Below are positions 34,901-48,083 of a DNA stretch of 64,000 nt, one piece after another. This DNA comes from Panagrolaimus kolymaensis. Its lineage: Eukaryota; Nematoda; Chromadorea; Rhabditida; Panagrolaimidae. Made by a program: the position numbers and the translations under genes. Positions within the stretch are counted from its first letter, which is position 1; every line of letters begins with the position of its first letter. The notes under the pieces were generated by a model. The model was not told the DNA's origin and did no database searches. It was given only the letters and a program-made list of their open reading frames with translations. Location of the stretch: NCBI GenBank assembly GCA_028622995.1, contig JAJQJQ010000043.1, forward strand, positions 434,001 to 498,000, in the 5' to 3' direction.

Positions 34901-35389
34901 ATTATTGACACATTAAACAACATAAAATTTTTTTTTGTCATCCTCGATGTACATTTAAAAAAATAAACCGAACGTTTACGAGGAAGCCCAACTCTCTCCC
35001 ACTTTTGTTTGTTATTTCACAATAAATTTTTTTTGTTTGGTTGAAAAAAAAGCCTCTTATTTTTCTCTTTTTAAAGCCGTTTTTTTTTTTTTAAATCATC
35101 GTGTTTAACCACACAGCCACCAACCATCGCTTTTATCCCTGCCGCCGCCACTGAAAAAAAAATCAACATTTGTTTTGTTTTTTTGGTGAAATTTTTTAAC
35201 CCCATAAAAATTTTTTATAATTTTTTAAGCTTTTTGTTTGTCACTTTTTTTTCTCTCTTGATGCGGTGATAATTTTTTTTGGTGTTTGTAAAAATAAAAT
35301 AAAATAAATGTAAAATTTTATAATATTTTTTTATAGCCCGATTAAACCTTCCTTTCTTCTCCATTTATTTATTTCTCCAAGAAAAAAAA
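31947..35389. other. Long AT-rich intergenic region
   Basis: Divergent space between the membrane-protein gene (-) and the CCDC9-like gene (+). It has many T and A runs and pyrimidine-rich stretches but no ORF with recognisable content and no tRNA promoter boxes. It includes an A21 run at 34183-34203 followed by AAAAT repeats. A T-rich AG at about 35335 may be the trans-splice acceptor of the CCDC9-like gene. Promoters must lie here, but I cannot place them. Confidence 0.55.
34183..34223 (+). repeat. Poly(A) run followed by (AAAAT)n
   Basis: A21 is followed by four or so AAAAT units. There is no coding sequence or SINE body in front of it, so this is a simple repeat rather than a retroposon tail. 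Confidence 0.85.
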
Positions 35390-38300
35390 ATGCCAGAAGT
35401 TGATAAAATTCGTTCAGCTGAAAAAGAAGCAGATTTGGATAAAAAAATTGAAGATATTCGCCGCCGTAATGAACTTCTTGAACAACGTCATAAGGTTCGT
35501 GATTTGGATTGTTAATTAATTATAATGTTTCATTTTTCTTTAAACTTTTTAATATCTTTAAAAAATGGCTTATAACTCTCGAAACAAAAATAATTTTTTC
35601 TCAGCGGGAGTATTTTTAAATTTGTCACGTCAAATTCTTTTAATTTAAAACCATTGAAATAAATATATATTAATAAACGCATAAACAATCTTCTTAATTT
35701 TAGCTTGTTATCGAAGAAGCTAAACAAAATGGTGTACCAAAATCATTTCAAAAGGCTACAGCTGGAAATGCGGCTAGCAATGGCACTGGCGGCGGTAATG
35801 CACCTAAATCAAGCTCAAACAATCATACAAATCTCAAAACATCTGAGGTAAAACTATTAATCTTTTTTTTCTCTTCGAGATTCACTAAACTTTAGACGAT
35901 TCCATCCCCAAATAAAAAAGTGGTGAATGGAATCGAATCCAAGGGTAACCAACAACAACTACAACAACAACAAAAACAATGGAGTCGAGAATGGGATCGT
36001 GGAAAAACGTCAGCAGAAGAATGGAAAATGAATGTTCCAGAATTCGGGGATCATGGAAATTCATATTTTAAAACAGCTGAATCCAATAATGCCCCAAATG
36101 GAAATAGTACACGTGGAGGTCGAGGAGGACGTGGAGGAGGCTTTCAAGCTCGTGGAAATGGGCGACGACCAAATCCAACAACAAATAAAAATCCTGGGTT
36201 TTTCCATGATGATCGATGCGATAAAAACAAAAATGAAGAAAATCCTTCAGCCACAAATTCTGTTTCAGACGGAAAAAATGAATCATCCAAAAAAGCAACG
36301 ATTCCTCCAAGAAATAATAATTTTCCTCGAAAACAACAATATCCTAATCATAATGGAACAACAACACCATATAAAAATGAAAACGACCGAGTAAGTTATT
36401 AATTTTACAGTTCGATGGACAAAACTTGCTGAATTTTAAAAATATACTAAAAAAGGAAACTTTTAAAGAAATTCAAAAAATTTTTATCTCAAAAATTATT
36501 GTTTTTGAAGATTCAAAATTTATAACTTTTTATATTATATTTTTTAAATTAAAATTCTTTTAATAAATTCTAAAAAAAATTGAGAGTGTTTTTTTAGAAC
36601 CAAAATGACTCCAATAAACCGAATATGAATATTACTTCTTCGGGTGGACCAAGACAAGATCGACGTGGTGGAAACCATTCTGCTGCCCAACCTTTACCAA
36701 GTCAACGAAATGCGTATCAAAGTCGTCGTCCATTTCAAAGTGGAGGCCCAACTAATTCGAAACCACAAACAAATGGAGCTCCTCAAACAAATGGGGAACC
36801 CAATGGCGCCAATTTTAGTGCCAAAGTAGCTCCACGAAGAAATGAAATTCAGAGAAAACCCATCTCCACCAAAGATGATGAAAATAAACTGCAACAAAAT
36901 AATGGCAGTGAAAATCCATCAGGTCCATCCAATCGTGGACGAAATTTTAAGGTAAATATTTTGAAGAAAAAATAAAAAATACCATTCCATTCCAAAAAAA
37001 AACATTGACCAAACATGGAATATGGAATTTTGCTACCAAAATTTAAACAATTTTTTTAGTTCTCGAAATTTTTTTAAATTTAGAAGTTCCTAAAATAAAA
37101 AAATTTAATTCTTGCAAATATTTTATTCCAAAATATTAGGAAAAAAAGTTTAAAGAAAACTTTCTGATATTTTATTTTTTGATAATTTTCCAAAACTTAG
37201 AATCTTGAATTTTTATAAACACAGTTGCTAACTGCTGGGTCATTGGATGTTTAAAAATGAAGATTAGATAATTTTAAATTTTCTAATTGCTTTTTAAAAA
37301 AGTAAAAAAAATTAATTTTTAGCCATATGGAAAACCCACCACAGGTTACAATAATAATCCACGACAAAATAAAGGTTTGTTTCTTTCATTTTTTTACTTT
37401 CCTTTTCGATCCCTCGTTTTTTTACTATCCTTTTTTTTCGCCGTTATTCTGCCAGCTTCATTCAGGCTCATCTTCTCATTGTCTCCCATTATTGTCGATC
37501 GTGTTTGATCCACTTCTTTTTTTTTGTTTTTATTTTGAAAATCTTCTTGTCGCCTGCCTCACTTGAACTTTTCACTTTCCTTATTTTTATCCTTTTTTGT
37601 TTGATTTTTTCTTTCTCAAAAATGGCGCTAAACTTTCATATATATCGTTTTTTGGCACACTCAACTATCTTTTCAAGCTAAGCAGCAGCAGTTTCTTAAA
37701 AATAGTATTTTTTGTGTAAATATTGCGTGCTTGCTTGCTTACTTGCTAGCAGCTTGTCTATTTTTTTGTAGTGGCAAGCAAGATGGTGTGTTGTTAGTTC
37801 ACCTGCTGCGATGTGACCTTACTTGGCTTTTTGATTCAAAAACGAAAAAAACCCAATTTCCGCTTCTTCTTTTTTTTTGTTACTTAACCAGCAAAAGCTA
37901 ATTTACTGTAAATCAGCCGTTTAATAAATTTTCTAATTAGCAATAAATTAAAAATATTTTTTTCGGCTCTTCCAGCGGAAATGTGCAAATTTTTATTTTT
38001 GGAAAAACTTTAGTTTTGTTTGATTTATAAAACCAATAATAAGAGAAAATAAAATTTTGTGGAGAGAATTTTGGTGGGAAAATGTTAAGTTATTTATATT
38101 TATGTTCGTCACTTCTTTACTTTCCCTATTTTTTAAATTCTTTTTCTATAGTATGTAATTAATTTTTTAAATTTTCAGCTCCATCCAAAACTCATGCAAC
38201 ATCAGGAAGCGGAGCTGGTGCAAAACCCCAAAGTCCAAAGTTGGATAAAGATGGGCAAGCTGTTAAACGACTCATCGATAATGTGATTGATCAAGTAGTT

Positions 38301-38828
38301 CGTCAAGAACGAAAAGAACAACAGAAAAAAAGCGGCGAAGAAGAAATTACTGTAAAAGATGTTACAAAAAATAATGAGAAAAGCGAAGAATCAAAAAATG
38401 AAAAAATTGTTGAAACGAAAAAAGAAAAACTAGAAGAAAATGAAATTAAAAAGGAAGAAAAAATTGATGTAACTAAAATTCAAGAAAATCAAGAAAATTT
38501 TAATAAAAATGAAACAAAATTAGAAACTTCTGCTGCTGCAGAGGAGCCAAAGCCCAAAGAATCAGAGGCCGATGAAGCAAAGCTCCAAGAAGTTTCGGTG
38601 GATGATGAACCGAAAAAAGACGGAACTGGCGGTGGTGATAGTCCTTCTCCAACAGAAGAAAAATCTGAAATTTCTAAAAATTCAGAGAATCCAGAAGATC
38701 CAAAACATGAAGCAACAACCGTAGCAAATGAAGAATCAAAAGTTGATGAAAAGCCTGTTGCCGAATCTCTAACAAAAGAAACCAAAGACAAAATTGAAAA
38801 CAAAGAAGAAACAGAAGAAAATGCATAA
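35390..38828 (+). CDS. CCDC9-like RNA-associated disordered protein
   Basis: Six exons join in phase (35390-35494, 35704-35847, 35896-36390, 36598-36951, 37323-37374, 38179-38828), 599 residues. Begins with a short coiled coil (EADLDKKIEDIRRRNELLEQRHKLVIEEAKQ), the conserved CCDC9 N-terminus. It also has the second CCDC9 signature, WSREWDRGKTSAEEWKM (family: WRREWD..K). The remainder is disordered: RGG-type (TRGGRGGRGGG), Asn/Gln-rich, then a Lys/Glu-rich tail of about 190 residues in exon 6. Vertebrate CCDC9 is an exon-junction-complex-associated RNA-binding protein; that role here is inference. Intron 5 (37375-38178) is the longest, about 0.8 kb. Confidence 0.8.
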
Positions 38829-41800
38829 TTTAATTTACCCGAAAATGGAAACATTTTTTTATTATTCATTTTAATCGTGCCTTAGTTTTTAATCAAATTT
38901 CCCTCCCAATTTTCATTTTAAGACATGACAAAATTATTAAAGCTTATTTTCAATATTTTTATTTTTTTTAAATTCCCCGAACATGAGTTTCTTTAAAACA
39001 AAAAACCGCCAAAAAAATTAAATCAAATCCCTTTAAAAAAAATACGCGTCAATATTATTATTTTTAATTTTTCTTTCAAAAATTAATTTTTATCATAAAT
39101 AAGTGCCTTCCTTCTGCTAATTTTTTTTAAAATGCTTGTATCCGCCATTAAAAAAGAACAATTTCTCTTTAATGAGAAATAATAATATAATTTATTTTAT
39201 TAAAAAAATTTACTTTAAAAAGTCCCAAAAAAAATAAAATGATATTCGTTACAGAATATTTTTAGTCCAGAATTTTATATTTTATTTTATTTTGATATTA
39301 TTTATTTGTTTGAATTTGAATTTCGTTTGTGTGTTTTTGGAATAAAATTTTTATTTGCTTTTTGTTGAAAACAATTCTGAATCCAAACATTTTTTTTCCT
39401 TAAAAAAATTCAACGATAAAATTTTTCATTCATAAAAAAATTAACTTTTTTCTTTTATTTTTTTTTTGTTGTTGCTCTAAATCCAAAACTTGAGAATAGG
39501 TGTGTGTTGGCAGAGACGCACGCGTGTCGTTTACCTGCAAAAACTTATAAATCTCCCTATCTCTTACTCACTTTTTTCTCCTTCAAGTGCCTATTTCAAG
39601 TACATACAAACCAGCTCAATGTCAATCCCACTTAAGTATTATGAACAGACTAAGAACTGACTAAAAAAATGCCAATGATCCCAAATGACTCGTTTACATA
39701 ACATTTTTTTTCTTTCTTCGCCATTGCCAAAGTTTGTTTAAGGTGAAAGAGAGAGAGATTTGCAAATTATTTTTCTAGAGAAGGAGGACAAGTTGAAGAT
39801 TAGACAATTTTTGGATTAACGGTAGTACATAGTTATAAGTTTTTATCTGGTGCTAATACGATTGACAAAAATAAAATAATAACCATAAACAACAAGGTAT
39901 ACTTGTGGTATCTGGTGGTGAGGTTAAGCTCCTTTAGTAACGAAGGAAATAAAATTGAAAAATGGCGCAAAAAAAAAAGATGTGGAATTTAATTAACTTT
40001 TTTTGCTTGTTTGGGAGCTTGATAAGCTAGCAAAAAAGACCTTGATAATACTGATTGGGAAGTTGTTGTTCTTAATTCTGATACGATAAAGTTTTTTTTC
40101 TTTAACCTTTTTTCCAGTCTTTCAAAAAAGGAAGAAATAAATAAATAAAAATATTTCCTTAGCAATAATAATTATTTTTTATATAAAATTCTTTTACGTT
40201 TTTTATCTGTGAAAATTCCATAAATTTATTGAAGAAATAATTTTGGCGGGGATTTTTGTTTTTGAAATTGATTGATTTTTTGCTGCTTTTGAAAAAAAAT
40301 AAATTATTAAAATACAGTGAAAATAATAAAATAGTTTTTTCGAGCTGAGAATCTTTAATTTTTCTACAGTACTTTTAATTTTCATAAAATTGTTAACTTT
40401 TTATTTTCCAGTCTCTAATATTATGAAAGTTCATGTTTTCATTTATTCATGCATTTATTTAATAAAGCCAGCCACAACTACTTACACCCTTTTTAAAGCT
40501 TAAAAGTAAACACAAAAAATAAGCAAAAAAGCAGCATCATCTGTTTTTATGAGTTCGTTCGTTCAGTCTTCTCTCGATTATTATTATTATATGTTTTTAT
40601 TTTGCTGTTGTTTCTCTTGATTGACTTTCTTTCATTTTTTTTGCGCATGTATGTTTGTGTTTCCATTATTTTCTGCAGTTAGTTTTGGAAGATAGCTTTT
40701 TTGGTTGGTAAAAATAAAGTATGTATGAAACATCTGCTAATTTGTTTGCATTTTTTTTTGAATCTTTCAAAGAGAATCAGCTGTATTTTTTTTTTTGATT
40801 TAGCTGACTTACTAAAGTTAAGATAGTAAAAAAGATTGGAAAAAAATGGATTCGATATGGAACAAAAAAATTGTGGAAATAATTTTATTTTTTTAATTTT
40901 TATTGACAAAGCTAAAATTAAAAAAAGTAAATCATTTTATTTAAAGGAAATAAAAAAATTGGAGCAAGTTTCAACGAATATTTATTAGTTTTCCAGAATT
41001 GTGATTCAGTATTATTAAATCATAATTTTTTGTAATAAATAAATCCCTTTAAAATTTATCAAAATCGCCTGCTTTTTTTTTCTTCAGCAATTGAAACTTC
41101 CATAATTATTGTTTTTGTTTCATCACTTTTTTTTCTTCTTCATAAAAATCCTTGCCATTACAAAGCAACAAAAAAAAACAGAAAAAAAAAGAGTAGCGAA
41201 AATATCTGATTTCATTTATATTTTTTTCCTTCCTTTTTGCCTTCCGTTGAAAAAAAGAAAAAAATGAAAGAGTTTTTGTTATTTCAGCGAACGATGATCA
41301 AAAAAAAACTTTTATTTTCTCCCGTCTCTTTTTCGGCTTTTCAACATCAAAAAAATAAATGAAAACGATAGAAAATCAAACGAAAAAAAGAATAAGCAAA
41401 AACAGCAATGAAAATAAATGAGTGAAAGAGAAAAACTTAGTTACTCCATCATCGACAACGAAAGCTTTGATTGGTGCTTTTTTTGTCGATGCCACGCCTT
41501 TTTATTTTTTTTTACTCACTTTAGTTCTCTTTCCGGTGAAAAAAATAAATAAAGCAAAGCAAAAAAAAGATATTGGATCAGAAGAAATCGGAAGTGGAAA
41601 ATTAGAATACTACTTTGTATTTTTGGAATAAATAAGTAACCGATGATCGTTAGTGGTGGGTCAGTTATCTTTTTGTGTTTAGTGGAACTCGATTTCAAAA
41701 AACCGATACTGTAGTTTTCTGACTTTTTGTCGTTAGACTTAAGAAAATTTTAATTAATTTTAGGTCCTTATTTTGACCAAATTTTAACATTAAAAATCTC

Positions 41801-42039
41801 TAATATTACGAAAGGTTTTGAAGTGAAACAACTAATTTTATTTTGTTTGCCTCCCATTTTAGTTAATTTTCTTACTGTATAAATTCCATTTTTTAAACAC
41901 AAAAATTTTTAAATTTTTGTTACCATTTTTTGATTCCCTTATTTATCCATTTTTTCTGCGCTTTTCAATCTATTTTTTTTTTTGCATTCACAAAGTTATG
42001 TAAATTTCTAGGTGTGCAGCGACGAGCCACTTGAAAACC
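38829..42039. other. Intergenic region upstream of the SIX genes
   Basis: 3' UTR of the CCDC9-like gene, then about 2.5 kb of AT-rich DNA in front of the first SIX gene. It may hold developmental enhancers but I can point to no specific site. No convincing ORF, RNA gene or transposon. Confidence 0.5.
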
Positions 42040-45000
42040 ATGCCAATTTATGATACCTCCTCTTCCTCCTCATTAAATGATATTTCAAAGTTGGAAGTTG
42101 GGTATTACAGCAGCAGCAGTAATAATTTTAATCCAATGATTACTCCTCCACAAATGCCAAATTTTGGTATTATTCCTTCTCAAATTAATATTAATACAGT
42201 AATATCATCGCCTCCTCAACTTGCTATGACTACTACTTATCAGCATGATTCTGGACATTCATCAAAGTAAGCTAGTTTTTTTTTTTGATTTTTATGAAAA
42301 TATTTCGAAGCTAGAAAAACACTTGTTTTTTTTGTTGCGAGAATTCGAGAATTATAGAACCAAAGAATTAAAAATATTTAAATTTGCTTTGCTTCCATTT
42401 TTTTTTTCTATGGAATCTTTCCAAATTTTTTTTAATGAATTCTAGAAACCCTGCTCCATTTTTTTTTACAAAGTAACTTAAAATTTTTTATATGTTTCGC
42501 AAGTAAAAATGTTTGCAATTTTTTTCTTCAAAATCTTTTTGAAACTCTTGGTTTACTTCTTTCAATTTTTTTTTCTGGATCTCCTCTAAAATTAATTCTC
42601 CAACAAGCTTTTTTTCTTTTTTTATTTAACCTAAAAAACATTTTTTACTTTTATTTTTCTTCAAAGATACATTAATTTTTTTTCTCCCGGAAACTAATAA
42701 ATCACTTTCAATGTTGTTGTTGTTCTAAATAAAATTAATCGTATCCTTTTCTTGTTGGTGCCTCTCAATATTTTTATCCCATAAATCTCATTACCACTAA
42801 ATTAATTACATTTTAATCGTCGTTCCAAAATCCATTTCCTAGCCCAATTTTTTTTTCAAAGCAGTCCCATTCCAATAATAAAAAAACGACTTTGTTTGTT
42901 TAGCCTTTGATGACTTTTTAAATACACACAAACGAAGAAAAAAAAGTTTTTTTAAATTTTATTTATTGGAATAACAAAGGCAGAAAATGCCATCGATCAC
43001 TTCCAAAAAAAGAGGCAAGCAATTGGCGAAAAATAGGAAGAAAAAAAGTTTTTTTTTGAATACCGTTAGAGGAGTTAGAAAAAGGAGGGAGAGATTTGTT
43101 TACAAAAGCTAGCAAGCAAAAAAGAATGATTGCGCCATGCTGTGAATGAAAAAGGAAGGGTGACAGGGCAGAAGCACTTGAAAAGCAGCGGAGTAAAGAA
43201 AAATAAAAAAAAGTTTTTGGTTTTGTTTCAAACAATTGTGTTTTTTGTTGGTGAAAACTTTGGGTTTAGGTTTCGTTAAAAAAAAGAAGCAAACTTTCAA
43301 GAGTTTTTGTTTTGAAATTTTTATAATCGAAAGGGGAATAGAAAAATATGCAAATTTTTAACAAAAATTTCACAAAATAAAGTAGCTTTTTGATGTTTTC
43401 CAAAACCATTTTACTATTTTTCAAAGCAAATTGACGCAGCAGAGAAGAATAAATAAGAAAAAAAATTTGCTTCCATTTTCATGGAAGCATTCCAAAATTT
43501 ATTGTTTTTACAAGACCACTTTTTAAAAGGGCTTGAAACTTTTTATAGTACCTCAATTAGGTATTAAAAAATACAATTATTCAATCATTGGAGGAAGCTT
43601 TTTTCAAAGCATACAAAGAAAAGAAAAGACGATTTTGAATCGAAGACCAGACAAACAGAGAAATGTGCTCTTTTAAGGAAAAATGCAAGCATTTTTTTGG
43701 TTCAACCAAAAATTTTTTGATATTTTTTGCCGGAGAAAAATTTTTTGATATTTTTTGCCGGAGAAAAATTTTTTGATTCAAATTTATTTTTTTTAGTTCC
43801 TCTTCAACCACTGAAGAATTTTTTTGTGAATTTGATGATGAACAACTTTCATGCCTTTGTCAATCTTTGCAACTTACAAATAGCTTTGATAAACTTGGGC
43901 GATTTTTGGATCAAATGCCTCGAGAAAGGCAAGAATCCCTCGAAGAGGCCATGGTTTCAAAGGCATTTGTATTTTATCATCAACAAAAATTTGATGAACT
44001 TTATGATCACTTAAAATGTTTTCATTTTTCTTCAATTCATCATAAAAAATTACAAGAATTATGGAAAACTGCTCACTATGAACAGGTTAGTTAGTTAATG
44101 GCCATCGGAAAGACACCGGCTTTAGAAGTAAAAATAAATCACAAAAATTAATTACTTCTAAATTATTTATTTACTTTAAAAAATAGTGGAATCTAGAGAA
44201 GAAAAAAAATTAGTGCACAAGATTACTATGTAAAAAAACAAAAGGCTGTTCAGGAAAAAACTTTTAGACGGTTGAAGAGATTAAATTTTAATTGATTTGG
44301 CTTTTAGACGGCTAATGAGATTAAATTTTTTTTATTGATTTCAATAAATTATTTTATATGTTACACTGAAACAAACAGCCGCAGCACCGTCTTCGATTGT
44401 TATTACCCAACTTCTTTACCAACTATTTAATATTGAAAAATTTTTTTAAAAATGTTAAAAATTAAAAATTTTGTTTTATTCTTGATTAGATAAGATGTAA
44501 AAGCAACTCGTATATTCGCAAGATTTTTGATGTAAAAAATGTTTTGGTGTAAATTGAAAAAAATAATAATTATAAGGTCAATTACAAAATAAAATTTTTA
44601 GTTTTTTTTTCCAATTTTCTATTGTTTTCTGAAACAAAGCATGTTTGAAAAAAGGTATTTTAAGCAAAAAATTTAAATATAACTAATTGTCGGACCAAAA
44701 ATTTTTTTACTGTTAAAAATCGAAGACGGTGCTGCGGCTGTTTGTTTCAGTGTAACATATAAAATAATTTATTGAAATCAATAAAAAAAATTTAATCTCA
44801 TTAGCCGTCTAAAAGCCAAATCAATTAAAATTTAATCTCTTCAACCGTCTAAAAGTTTTTTCCTGAACAGCCTTTTGTTTTTTTACATAGTAATCTTGTG
44901 CACTAATCTCTTGAGCCGTCTGCAACAATAATTACTAGAAACTCCGCTGCCTCCGGTCGGCGATCTTACTTGTTTTATTGAAAAATACAAAATTGCCACT

Positions 45001-47568
45001 CGTATTAATGCCTATGTTTTAATAATTACTTTTCCAAAAAGTTATTGTATTGACTTTTATAAAAATTAAAACTTTTCCCGAACAATCTTATCACTCGTGT
45101 CTATTTTAATCACTTAATTTTCAATAATGAGATCCTAAAAATTGAAACATGTGTAAGCCTTTAAAACTTTTTTTTTGCACGAATCAAAATAAACAATGAA
45201 CTGAACCATTAAAAAAAATTTATACCAGCTTGTGAAAAATTCGCAAAAAGTTAAGGTTATAGTCATCGAGCAAGCTTACAATAGTTAAATCACTTAATTT
45301 GCGCAGCAAGCAAACCCATGTTTTGCTGATTTTTTATGTATATGAAAATTACCCAAATCATTTCATCGCGCTTGGAAAACAAAATATAGTTTCATTCTAA
45401 TTTATGCAAATTTTTTAGGTGAATTTCCTATTTTAATATAAAAGATTTCAAGATAAGATACAAAAAAACAGAGAGAAAAAGAATAATAATATGTATGGGA
45501 AATAGCGAAGCCTAGTAGCCCTGGAACTGCGACCAAAAGTAATCGAAAACGAACGAACAATAAAAATTAATAAGAAGGAAATATTCAAGTTACTTTTCGA
45601 TTAAACTCACCGAAAATAATAAAAAAAGTTCCCTATGTTTATTCTTTTCATAAACTAAACGTCAGCGTACTTTTAATTAAATTTTGCGTTTAGAATACCT
45701 AAAAGTTTTGTATGCTAATCCAATTAAATTTAGAAAAAAAAATATACGATCCAAAAGCTTAGTTAAAAAAAATTTCATTGAAAATCGTTAAAAATAATTT
45801 CGCTTTAATTTCATAATAAAGAAACTTAATATTCATAAAAAAAGTAAAATTTGTGAATATTTTATTAAAAATTTGCATATTTTCTAATGAAAACATTATT
45901 AAAAATCATAAAAAATTATTTGGATATAATTGTCTCAATTCAATTAAAACAATTTATTAAAAAAAATTGTGGGGATTCGAACCTATGACAGAAATATCCT
46001 AACATCACCGCCTTCAACGCCTACGCCACACAGCAAATGTATAATAAGGAACTTTAGCCAATGATATTTTTACTCTAAATCAAAATATTTAAATTTCCAT
46101 AGCGGCATACATCTATTTTTATGTGATGTTTTTTAAAGTTAGCTTACTCATAGAGGTAATTGAGGGTGGAGAAAACGATTTTTATAGCCAGAATATGCGT
46201 TAACTTTGCTGCAACGCTCAGCGGGACATTGTGAACTTTTAAAATGTTGTGATTAAGCACTTTTTTTCTATACTTCCTTCTATTTTTTTTAAAAATTCGT
46301 CAATGCGACGAAAAATTGACCCTAAAGAGCCCTCTAATATCAACATAATTACACGAAATAAAAAAAATCATAAATTTCGGTTAGCAGATCGGGCGTTCTC
46401 ATTGCTAAAACAGCCGCACCCCTCGCTTCGCTCGGGGTGCGGCGGGATAATTCAAATTATTATTCAAGCGAATTTTAAATTAATTTAATATTTAAAAGTA
46501 AGAGTCCCATAAAAAAAATTAATTCTTTTCGAAATATTTTTTTTTCAAACCTTTCTAATTTTTTGATGCTACAAAATTTTAAAATTCGAATGGTTTCCTA
46601 TTTTTTTTTTGTGGCCAGAGTCTATCGATTTCAACGATTATCAAACTACATATTTTTCTTTGAATTTTGATATTTAAAAAAAGCCAATAATTTTTTTTAT
46701 CAAAGTTTCAGGCACGTGTAAATCGTGGATCAGGTAAACGTGAGATTGATCCAGTTGCAAGATATCGAATTCGTAAAAAGCATCCATTTCCATCAACCAT
46801 TTGGGATGGAGAAGGAACAAGTTATTGTTTTAGAGTAAGCTTTTTTCCATTTTTTTTATTCCAAATAAAATTAGATGATTTTTTGTTTGTTTTTGTTTTA
46901 GACCAAAGATCGAGACATCCTTCAAATTGCGTATAATAAAAAACCAATGCCAAATCCAGAAGAAAAGCGAGCATTGGCTGCTCAAACGGGTTTGGAATTT
47001 GCACAAGTTTCTAATTGGTTTAAAAATCGTCGACAACGTGATCGACAACAAAAATAGTGAGTATTTTTTTCTTTAACTTTTTGTATTTTTTGCCCAAATA
47101 ATTCAGCACTCATTTATAAAATTAAGTCAATTTTTTCTTTTTGCTCTAAATTTTTGAACGAATCTTAAAACCGGACAACTTTGGTTTTTTTTAGAAGTAA
47201 AAATTCTGTAAAAAACTATTTTTTATTTTCAAATTTGCTTCCATTGAATTGCATTATTTACTTCTCTTGTTTCTTCTTGTTTTGCAATGGAAAATATAGC
47301 AAAAAATAAAATTATATTTGTGCAAAAAAAGGCTGTCGGTTGCTTTTATTAATTTTTATTCTAAAATATTTGCTTGTTTTTGATTACTTTTTTGATTATC
47401 ATTCTCATTTTTTTGTCGATGCTTGAATAATTATTAATTTCTCGTATTTTTTTTAGCCCCCGTTCCCGTTCACGTGCATGTTCAACGGATTCTCATGATT
47501 CACCCATTTCCCCTTCAAGTCCCTCAATTTCTCCTGATTCTCATCATTCTCATCCACCACCACAATGA
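42040..47568 (+). CDS. SIX-family homeobox transcription factor, gene 1 (frame break near the 3' end)
   Basis: Exons 42040-42266, 43797-44085, 46712-46834, 46902-47056 and 47457-47568 join in phase. A Ser/Asn-rich N-terminus is followed by the SIX domain ([19 protein letters not shown]... through [10 protein letters not shown]). Next comes a homeodomain ([40 protein letters not shown]). The recognition helix is intact. Helix 1 and the linker are divergent from Six1/2 and Six3/6, so the subclass is uncertain; it could be Six4/5-like or a fast-evolving Six1/2 copy. The 2.6-kb intron 2 carries a mobile element. In the last exon the frame stops at TGA 47566-47568, while a long Ser/Thr/Asn-rich open frame runs on in the -1 frame to 48083. 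The start is the first ATG after a TTTCTAG acceptor. Confidence 0.85.
43708..43776 (+). repeat. 28-bp tandem duplication before a SIX acceptor
   Basis: Two full copies and a partial third copy of a 28-base unit (A5 T6 GATA T6 GCCGGAG) lie directly in front of the exon 2 acceptor of SIX gene 1. Confidence 0.9.
44209..44907. repeat. 699-bp inverted-repeat module, copy 2
   Basis: Arms 44209-44397 and 44719-44907 are 189-base reverse complements of each other; the core is 321 bases. Identical layout and essentially identical sequence to 13420-14118. Confidence 0.9.
44209..46452 (-). mobile_element. 2.2-kb non-coding mobile element, copy 2, in a SIX gene intron
   Basis: The outer part 44908-46452 is the reverse complement of 11731-13419, with a few substitutions and about 145 bases fewer. 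It ends with the GC hairpin (46414-46442) and CGGGATAATT. The 699-bp inverted-repeat module at 44209-44907 is attached at the other end, but its 321-bp core (44398-44718) reads in the same plus-strand direction as copy 1. The host intron is 44086-46711. No coding capacity beyond short shared chance ORFs. Confidence 0.85.
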
Positions 47569-48083
47569 CGAGCAATAATAACTCCAGGATATTAGTTGGA
47601 GAAAAAAGAAAATCATTTTCTTCGGGATCAAAAAAATCTCAAATTTCAAATAATATTTTACCGACGACGACGACCACCAAAACATTTTTATCGTCATCAT
47701 CGGTTGCTTCTTCTTCACCACCACCGCCAAATGCCGCTGCCAGTGCCGCAAATCTCGCGACTGCTGCTAGCGGCGGCAGCGGTATTGGTAGTTTTGGTAG
47801 TAGTATTGGACAAAGCAACCACCAATCAACTTCGATGGGAGCTTATTGGATTTCATCGCAACCAAATAATAATAATAATGGATATCAACCAGCAACGATG
47901 ATGCCACAAACAACAGGAACCGCGGCAGCAACAGGATACTTTGGAAATTTTGAACATCTTCAACAAATTGCAGCAGTTTATGGAAATAATTATTTTTCAA
48001 CCAATACACCCATCACATTTGTTGATAATTTTAATAATAATAATATTAATAATCTTGAAGTTTTGCAATCGAAATATGATTAA
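47565..48083 (+). pseudogene. Out-of-frame C-terminal extension of SIX gene 1
   Basis: A 172-codon open frame starts with ATG at 47565, overlapping the TGA of the SIX frame (ATGA). It is Ser/Thr/Asn/Gln-rich (TTTTTKTFLSSSS, SQPNNNNNGYQP, NFNNNNINN) and ends just before a normal 3' UTR, much like the in-frame last exon of SIX gene 2. It therefore looks like the true C-terminus displaced by one base. Possible causes are a one-base indel in the assembly or the gene, a -1 ribosomal shift near CCACCACCACAATGA, or reinitiation. I found no splice choice that restores the frame. Confidence 0.55.

Noticed and set aside
38489..38869. 126-codon minus-strand Ser/Phe-rich ORF
   Set aside because: Antisense of the Lys/Glu-rich last exon of the CCDC9-like gene.
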